Position numbers and translations under genes: made by a program. Below, one piece after another: positions 30,105 through 38,388 of a DNA stretch of 64,000 nt. How positions within the stretch are numbered: the first letter of the stretch is position 1; each line of letters starts with the position of its first letter. This DNA comes from Vreelandella hamiltonii. Its GTDB lineage: Bacteria > Pseudomonadota > Gammaproteobacteria > Pseudomonadales > Halomonadaceae. The stretch covers positions 186,001-250,000 of the forward strand of contig NZ_BMXN01000003.1 in the NCBI RefSeq assembly GCF_014651775.1, in the 5' to 3' direction. The notes under the pieces are model-generated. The model was not told where the DNA came from. It was given only the letters and a program-made list of their open reading frames with translations, and made no database searches.

Positions 30105-30817
30105 CCTTACCACTCCCCGCCACACCAACCGAGTTTCGGGGCGTCTGGAAGCGCACGCTCTATGCCGAGCCCGCTCAGCCGCCCTACCAGTACACGGATA
30201 CCGGCACCCAGGTGGTCTGGCTTCAGGGCGCTCAGTGGCATGCCGACCTGCGCCTTCCCGCCCGTCACGATGCGCTGGCAGGCATCGAGCACCTGGGGGC
30301 GTGCAGTCGAGCGCAGCTCGAATGGCTCGCCCACCTGACCGGTTTCGTCGGCATCACCCAGATCGACGGGCCGGTATGCACCTGGCACCGCCTGCAGGAC
30401 CTGAACCCCAGCCTGGAGAAAGACGTCGGCCAGCTGGCCTGGCTCGATGAACACCTGCTCGAAGAACAGCACCCCCACGGGCGCTACGTCGAACACTGGC
30501 AACGCCAATGCACCCCCGACCAACGTGAGCTAGTGCGCACCGACGCCCAAGGGCGGCTACGCTGGTTACAGATCGGTGACCATGCCATGGCCATCACTCC
30601 GCGCCCCGCATCAGGCCACCAGGACTCGCTTTACACGCCACTGGAAAAGGCCAGCGACGACGCACTGCGCTGGCGAGCCAGCCTGTGCATGGACTATCTG
30701 GAGCGCGATGGGCAAGGGTGGCAGATTCGTCTTTCGACCCACCCCTGGCGCATAGGTCACCCAGCCACGCCAATGAACGACACGCCACTCAAGCTCGACA
30801 CGACCCAGAACGGCTAG
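30101..30817 (+). CDS. Protein of unknown function in the guanidine operon
   Basis: A 238-residue soluble protein I do not recognise. No signal peptide or membrane segment is seen. The N-terminal half has a pattern GVWKRTLYAEP, VVWLQGAQWHADLRLP (about residues 14-52) followed by FVGITQIDGPVCTWHR near 82, suggestive of a small beta-barrel with aromatic-rich strands. A second conserved-looking block is GRLRWLQIGDHAMAITPRP near 150. It is joined to the dioxygenase by a 4-base ATGA overlap and lies 38 bases before atzF, so it is coexpressed with the pathway. GC content is again high, unlike the dioxygenase gene. Confidence 0.75.
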   Translation: MTLPLPATPTEFRGVWKRTLYAEPAQPPYQYTDTGTQVVWLQGAQWHADLRLPARHDALAGIEHLGACSRAQLEWLAHLTGFVGITQIDGPVCTWHRLQDLNPSLEKDVGQLAWLDEHLLEEQHPHGRYVEHWQRQCTPDQRELVRTDAQGRLRWLQIGDHAMAITPRPASGHQDSLYTPLEKASDDALRWRASLCMDYLERDGQGWQIRLSTHPWRIGHPATPMNDTPLKLDTTQNG

Positions 30818-30855
30818 GTAAAACCACTAGCTCAGCACTAGATTAGGAGACCACC

Positions 30856-32676
30856 ATGGCACTCACCCAAGCGCTGGATATCGCCAGCCTGCACAGCGCC
30901 TATCGGCAGGGCAACCTGACACCTGCACGACTGGTAGAACACCTGCTCTCCCTGGCCGATACACACGGCCATGACCCTGCCTGGATCACCCGGCTGACGC
31001 GTGAGCAATTAGCGCCCTACCTCCAACGTCTGGAAGGCGAATCGCCGGAGACCCTGCCCCTGTACGGCATTCCGTTTGCGATCAAGGACAATATCGACCT
31101 GGCGGGCGTTCCGACCACGGCGGGGTGTCCTGCTTTTGCCTACACGCCCAGCGAACACGCTTTCGTCGTGCAGCGGTTGATCGATGCGGGGGCGATCCCC
31201 ATGGGCAAAACCAACCTGGATCAGTTTGCCACGGGGCTGGTCGGTGAACGGGCGCTGGAGGTTTACGGCACGCCCGCCAATGCCTTCGACCCGACGCGGG
31301 TGCCGGGTGGCTCCAGCAGTGGCTCGGCGGTGGTCACGGCGGCAGGCATGGTCAGCTTTGCTCTCGGTACCGATACGGCGGGCTCAGGCCGTGTGCCGGC
31401 CTGTTTTCACAACTTGTACGGGGTCAAGCCAAGCCTTGGCCTGCTCAGCACCCGCGGCGTAGTACCCGCCTGCGCAACGCTGGACACCATCAGCCTGTTT
31501 ACCTTCACCGCCGACGATGCCGCGAAAGTGCTCAGCATTACCGCTGCCTATGATGATCAGTGCGCCTGGTCGCGAAAGCACGATTTTGCCGTGCACGCCA
31601 GACGCTATGGAAAGGCCCCTTCCGCGTTCCGCTTTGGCGTACCGCCCGAAACCCAATGGCAAACGGATGCGGCCTACACCCAGGGCATGCACCAGGCCAT
31701 TGCCCACCTTGAAGCGCTGGGCGGTGAAAAGGTCGAGCTGGACTGCGCGCCCCTGCTGGCGGCGGCGCGCCTGCTTTACGAAGGCCCCTGGGTGGCCGAG
31801 CGCTACCACGTGATTCGTGAGCTGATGGCCAGCCACCCCGAAGCCGTTCACCCGGTGACGTTTCAGATCACGCAAGGCGGGGCCACCCCGCTGGCGGTCG
31901 ATGCCTTCGATGCGCGCTATCAGCTCGCCGAATTCAAGCGTCAGGCCGATGCGCTCATCGCCCAAGTGGATGTGATGCTCAGCCCCACCACGGTGACCCA
32001 CCCCACCAAGGCAGATGTCGCCGCTGACCCGATTGGCGTGAACTCACGGCTGGGGACCTGGACCAACTTCATGAACCTGCTCGATTACAGCGCCCTGGCG
32101 GTACCTGTGGCATTGTCCGAGAGCGGCCTGCCTGCCGGGGTCACCCTGTTCGGCCCAGCGTTTGCCGACCTGATGCTGCTGTCGTTGGCGCGGGCGCTGG
32201 AGGCACGCGTGATGCTGCCACTGGGGGCAACCGGCATTGCACATCCGCCACTCGCTGATTTGGCAACCACCGCCCAGGACGGCCACATGGAGATCGTGGT
32301 GTGCGGCGCTCACCTGAGCGGCTTACCCCTCAACCACCAACTGACGGAGCGCGGCGGCGTGCTGCACGAAGCGAGCCAGACGGCTCCTTGCTACAAGCTG
32401 TTCGCGCTGGCAGGCGGGCCGCCTTCGCGCCCGGCGCTGCTGCGCGATGCGGGGGGCCAGGCCATTGACGTAGAGGTATGGCGGCTGCCCGTCGAGACCG
32501 TGGGCAGCTTTCTGGCCGGGATTCCCGCGCCGCTGGGGCTGGGGCAGGTGGAGCTGGCCAGCGGCCGCTGGGCGTGTGGATTCATCTGCACTGCCGGGGC
32601 GTTGAACGAAAGCGGTACCGCCAGGGACATTACCGAATTCGGAAGTTGGCGAAAGTGGCTGGCCAGCCACGCCTGA
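30856..32676 (+). CDS. atzF: Allophanate hydrolase AtzF
   Basis: Amidase-signature enzyme that hydrolyses allophanate to ammonia and carbon dioxide, the last step of this pathway. The 606-residue product matches the length of Pseudomonas AtzF. Catalytic residues are Lys77 (FAIKDNIDLAG), Ser153 in GGSSSGSAV and Ser177 in DTAGSGRVPA. Residues from about 480 form the AtzF-type C-terminal domain. It is the last gene of the operon, preceded by AGGAGA, and is followed by a strong hairpin. Confidence 0.94.
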   Translation: MALTQALDIASLHSAYRQGNLTPARLVEHLLSLADTHGHDPAWITRLTREQLAPYLQRLEGESPETLPLYGIPFAIKDNIDLAGVPTTAGCPAFAYTPSEHAFVVQRLIDAGAIPMGKTNLDQFATGLVGERALEVYGTPANAFDPTRVPGGSSSGSAVVTAAGMVSFALGTDTAGSGRVPACFHNLYGVKPSLGLLSTRGVVPACATLDTISLFTFTADDAAKVLSITAAYDDQCAWSRKHDFAVHARRYGKAPSAFRFGVPPETQWQTDAAYTQGMHQAIAHLEALGGEKVELDCAPLLAAARLLYEGPWVAERYHVIRELMASHPEAVHPVTFQITQGGATPLAVDAFDARYQLAEFKRQADALIAQVDVMLSPTTVTHPTKADVAADPIGVNSRLGTWTNFMNLLDYSALAVPVALSESGLPAGVTLFGPAFADLMLLSLARALEARVMLPLGATGIAHPPLADLATTAQDGHMEIVVCGAHLSGLPLNHQLTERGGVLHEASQTAPCYKLFALAGGPPSRPALLRDAGGQAIDVEVWRLPVETVGSFLAGIPAPLGLGQVELASGRWACGFICTAGALNESGTARDITEFGSWRKWLASHA

Positions 32677-32683
32677 CACCGCC

Positions 32684-32714
32684 CGCCGCTCTGAGCAATG
32701 ACCTCAGAGCGGCG
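32684..32714. terminator. Hairpin between convergent atzF and the membrane protein gene
   Basis: A perfect 12-bp stem (32684-32695 with 32703-32714) and 7-base loop fills most of the 38-bp gap between two convergent genes. No T-run follows on either strand, but its place and stability fit a bidirectional terminator or 3' end stabiliser. Confidence 0.6.
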
Positions 32715-33806
32715 CTACCCACGCTGCCTCGGCGCGTGTGCAAGCGTCCTGGCGCACAGGCGCGCCACCGGCAGTAGCAGCCAGAGCAAGGGGGAAATCA
32801 ACCAGCGATATAGCCAGCGAGCCATGATCAGCACCGGCAGCAAGACCAAGCACCACAGCAGCCACTGCCCCAACCAGGTGGGCCAGCCAAGCCAGTTGGC
32901 CAGATTGGCGCCGAGCGCGCTCACCAGGCTGGGGTGGCGTACCACCACGTAGGCCGTGCCCGCCACTGCCGCCACGCGCGCCATGCGAGGCAGCGCTGCG
33001 AAACGCCCCGTGCTGGCCGCGACGCCCACACGGGCACCCTGCGCCTCCAGCGCGCCGACTCGGCCTGCCCGGGCGGCTCTTCCCGCTCGCAGCACCTTGA
33101 CCGTGCTGGCCATCACCAGCAGGTCCACCCCTGCCCACCCGAGATCGCTGGCACGCACGCCGTCACCGCTGCGCCACTGGCTCTCCAGTTGACGAATCCC
33201 ACTGGTGAAAAAGTCGCCCACCCCGGTCACGACACGCTCGCCTTGCAGCCAATTCACCTGGCCTTCACGGTCGATGACGAACTGGTTCAACAGTGCGTGC
33301 CCCTCGGCATCGAGGAATGCAATGCCCATCAGCCCGCGCTGCTGGGCCGACCATTGCGCCGGGGCAGGCATCTCTTCATCGCTCCACCATCGGCTCAGCT
33401 GCTGATAGCGCTCACCCAGCCAGTGCTGCGCACGCAGCGTGGCGCTGTCGTGATGATGAAAATAGCTGACTGGCAGCACCGCATCGGCACCATAACGCAC
33501 CAATACGTCTTGCCACTGGGGTGAGAGCCCGTACGCGAGCAGTACCTCCCGGGCGAGGTCGCCATGCTGCATGACAGCCAGCCAGGCGCTCATCCACAGC
33601 GCCTGATCGGAAGCGTAGTGCAGCATCAGCGCATTGATCTCAGGAGACTCTTGCTCAAGGGGCAATGCAGGCAGTGCCTTGTGGGCTTCCAGCCGCACCA
33701 GCCGTGGCTCGAAGGGCTCGTGGGAGGCAGCCGAGGTCAATATTGCAGCTGCCAAGGCAATCAGCACGAAGACCCACCCAACCCGTGTTACCCATCCTCT
33801 GCACAT
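32715..33806 (-). CDS. Predicted membrane protein of unknown function
   Basis: A 363-residue protein with an N-terminal hydrophobic segment (about residues 7-27, signal or anchor), a large probably periplasmic region containing MLHYASDQALWMSAWLAVMQ and YFHHHDSATLRAQHWLGERY, an Ala/Arg/Gly-rich stretch (about 235-285), and at least two C-terminal transmembrane helices (about 305-350). I recognise no family. The C-terminal tail is strongly basic. It faces atzF convergently and follows the vapBC pair on the same strand. Confidence 0.7.
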   Translation of the reverse strand: MCRGWVTRVGWVFVLIALAAAILTSAASHEPFEPRLVRLEAHKALPALPLEQESPEINALMLHYASDQALWMSAWLAVMQHGDLAREVLLAYGLSPQWQDVLVRYGADAVLPVSYFHHHDSATLRAQHWLGERYQQLSRWWSDEEMPAPAQWSAQQRGLMGIAFLDAEGHALLNQFVIDREGQVNWLQGERVVTGVGDFFTSGIRQLESQWRSGDGVRASDLGWAGVDLLVMASTVKVLRAGRAARAGRVGALEAQGARVGVAASTGRFAALPRMARVAAVAGTAYVVVRHPSLVSALGANLANWLGWPTWLGQWLLWCLVLLPVLIMARWLYRWLISPLLWLLLPVARLCARTLAHAPRQRG

Positions 33807-33874
33807 TGACGGCTATCCTGCTGTTCTATGCTGGAATAATCGCTTTGACACTAGGTGGTCTCCCGCCATAAAGG

Positions 33875-34285
33875 TCACTGCCCCGGGCCTACCCAATCTT
33901 CTACACGCAAGCCCGGCACTGCTTTGAACTCGCGCATATTGTTGGTGACCAGTATCAGCCCTCGTGAGCGCGCGTGACCGGCGATCATTTGATCGTAAGG
34001 GCCTATGGGCTTGCCCACCTTGGCTTGTTCAGCGCGCAGCTGCCCTGTATGCGATGCCGCTGCCTCGTCGTACATCAACACGTCCAGCCTGGCTGCAAAC
34101 CCTTCGATGGTGGCTAAATTACGTTCAGGGAAAGCAGATTTTTCTGCACCATACACCAACTCCATCAGTGTGACAGTACTGATGCACAGCTGCCCATGAT
34201 GCTGTTTGAATGCCTCACGAACCTCTTGCGGACGATTTTTAATCGTGAAAATGCAGATATTGGTATCGAGCATGAACTTGAGCAT
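33875..34285 (-). CDS. vapC: VapC-family PIN-domain toxin
   Basis: Ribonuclease toxin of 136 residues. The PIN fold acidic residues are visible: Asp in MLDTNICIF at residue 7, Glu in TLMELVYG near 43, and Asp in GPYDQMIAGHA near 99, with the typical end LVTNNMREFKAVPGLRVEDW. The ATG at 34285 shares a base with the vapB stop (TGATG), so translation is coupled; a TTG one codon earlier is less likely. VapC toxins of this MvpA/VagD type usually cut initiator tRNA, which is not testable here. Confidence 0.93.
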   Translation of the reverse strand: MLKFMLDTNICIFTIKNRPQEVREAFKQHHGQLCISTVTLMELVYGAEKSAFPERNLATIEGFAARLDVLMYDEAAASHTGQLRAEQAKVGKPIGPYDQMIAGHARSRGLILVTNNMREFKAVPGLRVEDWVGPGQ

Positions 34286-34515
34286 CAAAACAGGTCTCGT
34301 TCCTGTTCGGGGGGCTGCTCACGTGACGACATGAAGTCAGCGCTCACGCCTTCACCCTCAAACCAGCTATCCCAGGCCTCCCCGGCTGGCGATATAACCC
34401 GGGTACGACCAATGGCCACGATGTCGACTCGCTTTACACCTTCTGGCAGAGCCAACGCTTTGGGCAGTCGAACCGCCTGGCTTCGATTACTCTGAAAGAC
34501 TGCGCCTTGTTCCAT
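34285..34515 (-). CDS. vapB: VapB/VagC-family antitoxin
   Basis: AbrB/MazE-type antitoxin of 76 residues paired with the VapC toxin. The N-terminus GAVFQSNRSQAVRLPKAL is the classic VagC DNA-binding swapped-hairpin sequence, and the C-terminus (SWFEGEGVSADFM, ending RDLF) is the toxin-wrapping part. The start at 34515 fits the family; an in-frame extension to 34575 crosses the promoter. A near-consensus promoter and a palindrome lie just upstream. Confidence 0.92.
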   Translation of the reverse strand: MEQGAVFQSNRSQAVRLPKALALPEGVKRVDIVAIGRTRVISPAGEAWDSWFEGEGVSADFMSSREQPPEQERDLF

Positions 34516-34553
34516 GATCAGACTCCTGTGCCAGGACCATCGGGAGATACCGT

Positions 34554-34592
34554 ACATGGAACTCATGTTAGCCAACGCAATGGATATGTCAA
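34554..34592 (-). promoter_or_regulatory. vapBC promoter and candidate autoregulatory operator
   Basis: On the minus strand TTGACA (34587-34592) and TAACAT (34565-34570) are 16 bases apart, close to the sigma-70 consensus. A perfect inverted repeat, ACATG and CATGT with a 5-base spacer (34554-34568), overlaps the -10 element, where a VapB dimer could bind and repress. This is the clearest sigma-70 promoter in the window. Confidence 0.7.
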
Positions 34593-34734
34593 AGGGATAT
34601 ACACCCTAATGAGCCTACCCAATCCTGTAGCTGGCGATGCACTTCCTCCATGGGCAGATACGCCTGCTCCATGCTGATCTCTGAGTCAGTGCATCTTGTA
34701 AACCGTGTTTACTCCAACGTTGCCGCCTAAACGT

Positions 34735-36414
34735 TTACTGTTGGGAACGAGCCGCATGATAACGATTGATGGCACTCAGCACGCCTTTCATGGAGGCGCT
34801 GGTGATGCTCTCGTCGCTGCCGACGCCAAACACGGCCTGGCCGTCGATACGGACTTCGACATAGGCAATGGCTTCCGCATCGGCGCCCTGGCCTCGGGAG
34901 TGCTCGTGGTAGTCGATGATCTCCACGTCGTGACCATGGGCGTGTAGCGCTTTGACGAAGGCCGCCAGCGGGCCGTTGCCCTGACCGCTCAGCAGATGGC
35001 GTTCGCCCTGCTGCTCCACGACGGCTTCCAGGGTGACCCGAGGGCTATCCGGCTCGGAGGCCAGGCGGTGGTTGACCAGCGCCAGCGGTGCCTGCTGCTC
35101 CAGGTACTCTTCCAGGAAGGCCTGATAGATCATCTGGGAAGTGATCTCGCGACCCGTACGGTCCGCCACTTCCTGCACCACCTGGCTGAATTCGATGGAG
35201 AGCCTGCGCGGTAGCTCGATGCCGTGCTCCTGCTCCAGCAGGTAGGAGATGCCGCCCTTGCCCGACTGGCTGTTGACGCGAATCACGGCTTCGTAGCTGC
35301 GCCCGACATCCATGGGGTCGATGGGCAGGTACGGCACGTCCCAGGGGGCTTCGGGATTGGCGCGACGCTCGGCCATGCCCTTCTTGATGGCATCCTGGTG
35401 CGAACCGGAAAACGCCGTGAACACCAGGTCGCCCACGTACGGATGGCGCGGATGAACCGGCAACTGGTTGCAGTACTCCACTTCGCGCATGATCGGCGTG
35501 ATATTGGAGAAATCGAGCTGGGGGTGCACGCCCTGGGTGTACATGTTCATGGCCAGCGTCACGATATCGACATTGCCGGTACGCTCGCCATTACCGAACA
35601 GGGTGCCCTCGATTCGGTCGGCACCCGCCATCAGCGTCAACTCCGCCGCCGCCACGCCGGTGCCGCGGTCGTTGTGCGGGTGCACGCTGACGATCAGCGT
35701 ATCGCGCTTTTTCACATGGCGGCAGAACCACTCGATCTGGTCGGCGTAATTGTTGGGCGTGGCCACTTCGACCGTGGCCGGCAGGTTGACGATCATCCGG
35801 TTGTCCACGCTGGGGCCGAAGGTGTCCATCACGGCTTCGACGATCTCCACGGCGAAAGGCATTTCCGTGGTCGTGAACAGCTCCGGCGAGTACTGGAAGG
35901 TCCACTGGGTCTCCGGGTTGGCGGCCATCAGGTCACGTATCTGCGCCGTGGCGTCCACGGCAATTTGCACGCACTCTGCCTTGTCGACGTTGAACACCAC
36001 CCGTCGAAACATCGGGTCGGTGGCATTGTAGACGTGCACGATGGCACGCTTGGCGCCCTTCAGCGCCTCGAAGGTGCGCTCGATCAGATGCGGCCGTGCC
36101 TGGGTCAGCACCTGGATGGTGACGTCGTCGGGAATCTTGTCCTGCTCGATCAACGAGCGCACGAAGTCGAAATCGGTTTGCGACGCAGAAGGAAAGCCCA
36201 CTTCGATCTCTTTGAAACCGATCTTCAGCAGCATGTCGAACAACCGCTGCTTGCGCTCCTGATCCATGGGGTCGATCAGCGACTGGTTGCCATCGCGCAG
36301 GTCGACGCTGCACCAGATGGGCGGCGTGTCGATACGCTGGCCGGGCCACTGACGGTCGGGCAGGTCCACCGCCACGAAAGGGCGATACTTTTTCGAAGGG
36401 TCCTTCATCATCAT
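34735..36414 (-). CDS. leuA: 2-isopropylmalate synthase
   Basis: First enzyme of leucine synthesis: condenses acetyl-CoA with 2-oxoisovalerate. The 559-residue product is the long LeuA type 2 common in Pseudomonas and Halomonas. It has [12 protein letters not shown] near residue 35, [19 protein letters not shown] near 65, [13 protein letters not shown] with the metal-binding histidines near 240, GERTGNVD near 277, and a C-terminal leucine-binding regulatory domain from about 430. Three ATG codons open the gene; the first has AGGAG at 7 bases. No leader-peptide attenuator was seen. Confidence 0.95.
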   Translation of the reverse strand: MMMKDPSKKYRPFVAVDLPDRQWPGQRIDTPPIWCSVDLRDGNQSLIDPMDQERKQRLFDMLLKIGFKEIEVGFPSASQTDFDFVRSLIEQDKIPDDVTIQVLTQARPHLIERTFEALKGAKRAIVHVYNATDPMFRRVVFNVDKAECVQIAVDATAQIRDLMAANPETQWTFQYSPELFTTTEMPFAVEIVEAVMDTFGPSVDNRMIVNLPATVEVATPNNYADQIEWFCRHVKKRDTLIVSVHPHNDRGTGVAAAELTLMAGADRIEGTLFGNGERTGNVDIVTLAMNMYTQGVHPQLDFSNITPIMREVEYCNQLPVHPRHPYVGDLVFTAFSGSHQDAIKKGMAERRANPEAPWDVPYLPIDPMDVGRSYEAVIRVNSQSGKGGISYLLEQEHGIELPRRLSIEFSQVVQEVADRTGREITSQMIYQAFLEEYLEQQAPLALVNHRLASEPDSPRVTLEAVVEQQGERHLLSGQGNGPLAAFVKALHAHGHDVEIIDYHEHSRGQGADAEAIAYVEVRIDGQAVFGVGSDESITSASMKGVLSAINRYHAARSQQ

Positions 36415-36427
36415 CGTGGCTCTCCTG

Positions 36428-37309
36428 TTATTCGTCGCGGTCAGGCTTTGCTTGCCCAGGCTGTGCTAGACCAGGCTTTGCTTGCGCGGCCGCCTGCAGG
36501 GCGGACTCCATGCGATCCAACTGGCTGCGCAGTGCGCGCACGTCGTCACGCAGGCCCTGTATCTCTGCAGCTTCGCCTTCTCCGCTTTCTAAATCAATCT
36601 GTGCGCTCTCTTTCTGCATCACGTCCAGCACGATACCGATCATCATATTCAGGAAAATGAACGCATTCAAAAAGATGAAGGTCAGAAAGTAGATCCAGGC
36701 GTAGGGGTACTGCTCCATAGTGGGATACAGCACCGCCGTGGCCCAGCTCTCGAAGGTGGCCACCTGGAACAGCGTCAGCATGGCCAGCGCAATGTTGCCC
36801 CACAGCTGCTCATCCACGGTATGGAAGATGAAGCTGCCCACCGCCGCGTAGATATAGAAGATGATGAACATCAGCAGCGCCACGTAGCCCATCCGTGGAA
36901 TGGACTTGATCAACGCCACCAGCAGCAGGCGCAGCTCGGGAATCATCGACACCAGACGCAGCACCCGGAAGATGCGCAGCAGGCGTGCCAGCAGCACCAT
37001 CTCAGAGTCGTCCATGGGGATGAGGCTGGCCGTGACGATCAGGAAGTCGAAGATGTTCCAACCCTTCTTGAAGAAGTTGGTCAGATTGCGTTCGGCGGCC
37101 ATGCGAATCAGCAGTTCCACCAGAAAGAAGATGGTGACGGCGACGTCCAGATAGATCAGCCACTGCTCGAACTGACTGACCTCATCGTAGGTGCGAGCAC
37201 CGATGGTCAGGGCAGACAGCACGATGATGGCGATCACCACGGTCTCGAACAGCTTGTTGCTGCGCAGCTTTTCAAAGCGCGCCTGCCAGGTAGTAAAGGA
37301 TGCACTCAT
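36428..37309 (-). CDS. NaChBac-type voltage-gated sodium channel
   Basis: Six-transmembrane ion channel subunit of 293 residues that forms homotetramers. S4 carries regularly spaced arginines ([16 protein letters not shown] near residue 105), the pore filter reads TFESWAT near 190 (NaChBac TLESWAS), and the C-terminus is a heptad-rich coiled coil ([20 protein letters not shown], about 250-270). The glutamate-serine-tryptophan filter marks it as sodium-selective BacNav rather than a potassium channel. The start at 37309 gives [15 protein letters not shown]; a longer reading is not channel-like. The tail ends in three AKPG-like pentapeptides encoded by 15-bp repeats. leuA follows after 13 bases. 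Confidence 0.9.
   Translation of the reverse strand: MSASFTTWQARFEKLRSNKLFETVVIAIIVLSALTIGARTYDEVSQFEQWLIYLDVAVTIFFLVELLIRMAAERNLTNFFKKGWNIFDFLIVTASLIPMDDSEMVLLARLLRIFRVLRLVSMIPELRLLLVALIKSIPRMGYVALLMFIIFYIYAAVGSFIFHTVDEQLWGNIALAMLTLFQVATFESWATAVLYPTMEQYPYAWIYFLTFIFLNAFIFLNMMIGIVLDVMQKESAQIDLESGEGEAAEIQGLRDDVRALRSQLDRMESALQAAAQAKPGLAQPGQAKPDRDE
36442..36486. repeat. Three 15-bp tandem repeats at the 3' end of the sodium channel gene
   Basis: Units at 36442-36456, 36457-36471 and 36472-36486 start CAGGCTTTGCTTGC, CAGGCTGTGCTAGA and CAGGCTTTGCTTGC. They are in frame and encode the pentapeptides [10 protein letters not shown] and AKPDR at the channel's extreme C-terminus, 14 bases from the stop. 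Confidence 0.85.
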
Positions 37310-37470
37310 GGAACGGGGCTTCTCGGAAACGTTGAATCGGCACACTTTATACCAAAAAGAGCCACCTTCCACCTGCTGGATACAGGGGAGTTTTATTGCT
37401 CCGGCTAGTGGTCGATACCACTTTCGGGTAAGCTCCCTGTCGGTTTTTTGGCCTGTAACGAGGTACAACT

Positions 37471-38313
37471 ATGCGGCGCCTGACAAGGCTATCGATACTG
37501 TCGCTGACGGCCCTGCTGATAGCGGGCTGTGCTGACCCCAAAATTGATACGAGTTCGATGCCCGCAGCCGTGGTGTCCATCGAGAAAGTCCGCGATTCGC
37601 TGCCCACCTACAAACGCGACGAGTTCGACCAGGCGCTGAAGATCATCGCCATGTCGTCTTTCAGCGGTATCAGCGTGCTGCAGCCCGGGCGCATGAACGC
37701 GGCTGAAATCGCCGAGTCGGCCAACGCCTACATGCATGGGCTCACCGGCGACCAGGTCATCGAGCGAGCCGACGAGATGCTGCGCCAGCGCCGTGCCCGA
37801 GAGCGTGACCAGGCCCTGCGCACCTTGAGCCGCCTGGAAGAAAAAGAGGCCAACGCCGAAGCCGCCCAGCAGCAGCTGGCGCGGGTAAGTATCGACAGGG
37901 CGCGCTACTATCTTGCTTCCAGCCCATTCGGAGCGCTGGAGCCGGTCATTGAACTAGAGGTCAGCAACGATTCTGATGCAGCCATTGCCGAGCTGCAGCT
38001 GCGCGGCGTACTGCGCAGCGCCAACCGCGACGTTGCCTGGGTAGACGAGACGTTCTACTACGTGATTTCCGGCGGCCTGGCGCCGGGTGAGCGCGCCACC
38101 TGGAGCCTGGCACCCAACCGTTTTGGCCCCTGGGGCAACGATCAGATACCCCGGGATGTCCAGCTCACCCTCACGCTGAAGGGCGTGAAGGATGCCCAGG
38201 GCCAACGGCTGTGGCACGCGCCTACGCTGACGGAGGCCGAAACCGAACGGCTGGAAGCCCTGCGGGCCGAGTACGGTAGCCTGACGCCCAGCACCGAGAG
38301 CCCTTCGAGCTGA
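37471..38313 (+). CDS. Outer-membrane or periplasmic lipoprotein of unknown function
   Basis: A 280-residue predicted lipoprotein: signal peptide with lipobox LLIAGC and Cys20. The mature part has an alpha-helical region with basic/acidic coiled-coil character (about 100-140, RRARERDQALRTLSRLEEKEA) and a beta-rich C-terminal half containing YYLASSPFGALEPVIELEVSN and GVLRSANRDVAWVDETFYY. It resembles DUF6694-type lipoproteins, but I hold that only loosely. It is divergent from the sodium channel gene, with 161 bases between, and has its own transcript. Confidence 0.8.
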   Translation: MRRLTRLSILSLTALLIAGCADPKIDTSSMPAAVVSIEKVRDSLPTYKRDEFDQALKIIAMSSFSGISVLQPGRMNAAEIAESANAYMHGLTGDQVIERADEMLRQRRARERDQALRTLSRLEEKEANAEAAQQQLARVSIDRARYYLASSPFGALEPVIELEVSNDSDAAIAELQLRGVLRSANRDVAWVDETFYYVISGGLAPGERATWSLAPNRFGPWGNDQIPRDVQLTLTLKGVKDAQGQRLWHAPTLTEAETERLEALRAEYGSLTPSTESPSS

Positions 38314-38316
38314 ACA

Positions 38317-38335
38317 GGGCGGCCAAACGCCGCCC
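38317..38335. terminator. Hairpin between convergent lipoprotein and serB genes
   Basis: A 7-bp GC stem GGGCGGC/GCCGCCC with loop CAAAC lies 3 bases after the lipoprotein stop. No T-run follows. It probably ends both convergent transcripts. Confidence 0.5.
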
Positions 38336-38343
38336 CGTCAGTC

Positions 38344-38388
38344 ACTGGATAGGATCGAACTGGATGGGGTCGAACTAGACAGGATCGA
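38344..38388. repeat. Three 15-bp tandem repeats spanning the serB stop codon
   Basis: Units at 38344-38358, 38359-38373 and 38374-38388 share the pattern ACTGGATAGGATCGA with 2-3 changes each. On the minus strand they are in the serB frame and read FDPIQ, FDPIQ and (I)DPV-stop. The serB TAG stands where the other units have CAG; the frame then continues for 10 codons to a TGA at 38342-38344. Confidence 0.9.

Noticed and set aside
34589..34672. 27-codon frame upstream of vapB as a third toxin-antitoxin gene
   Set aside because: Very short, overlaps the vapBC promoter, and has no recognised family; kept only as a possible remnant.
35224..36660. 478-codon open frame on the plus strand opposite leuA
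   Set aside because: Antisense to well-conserved leuA; composition (His/Val/Asp-rich) is that of a shadow frame.
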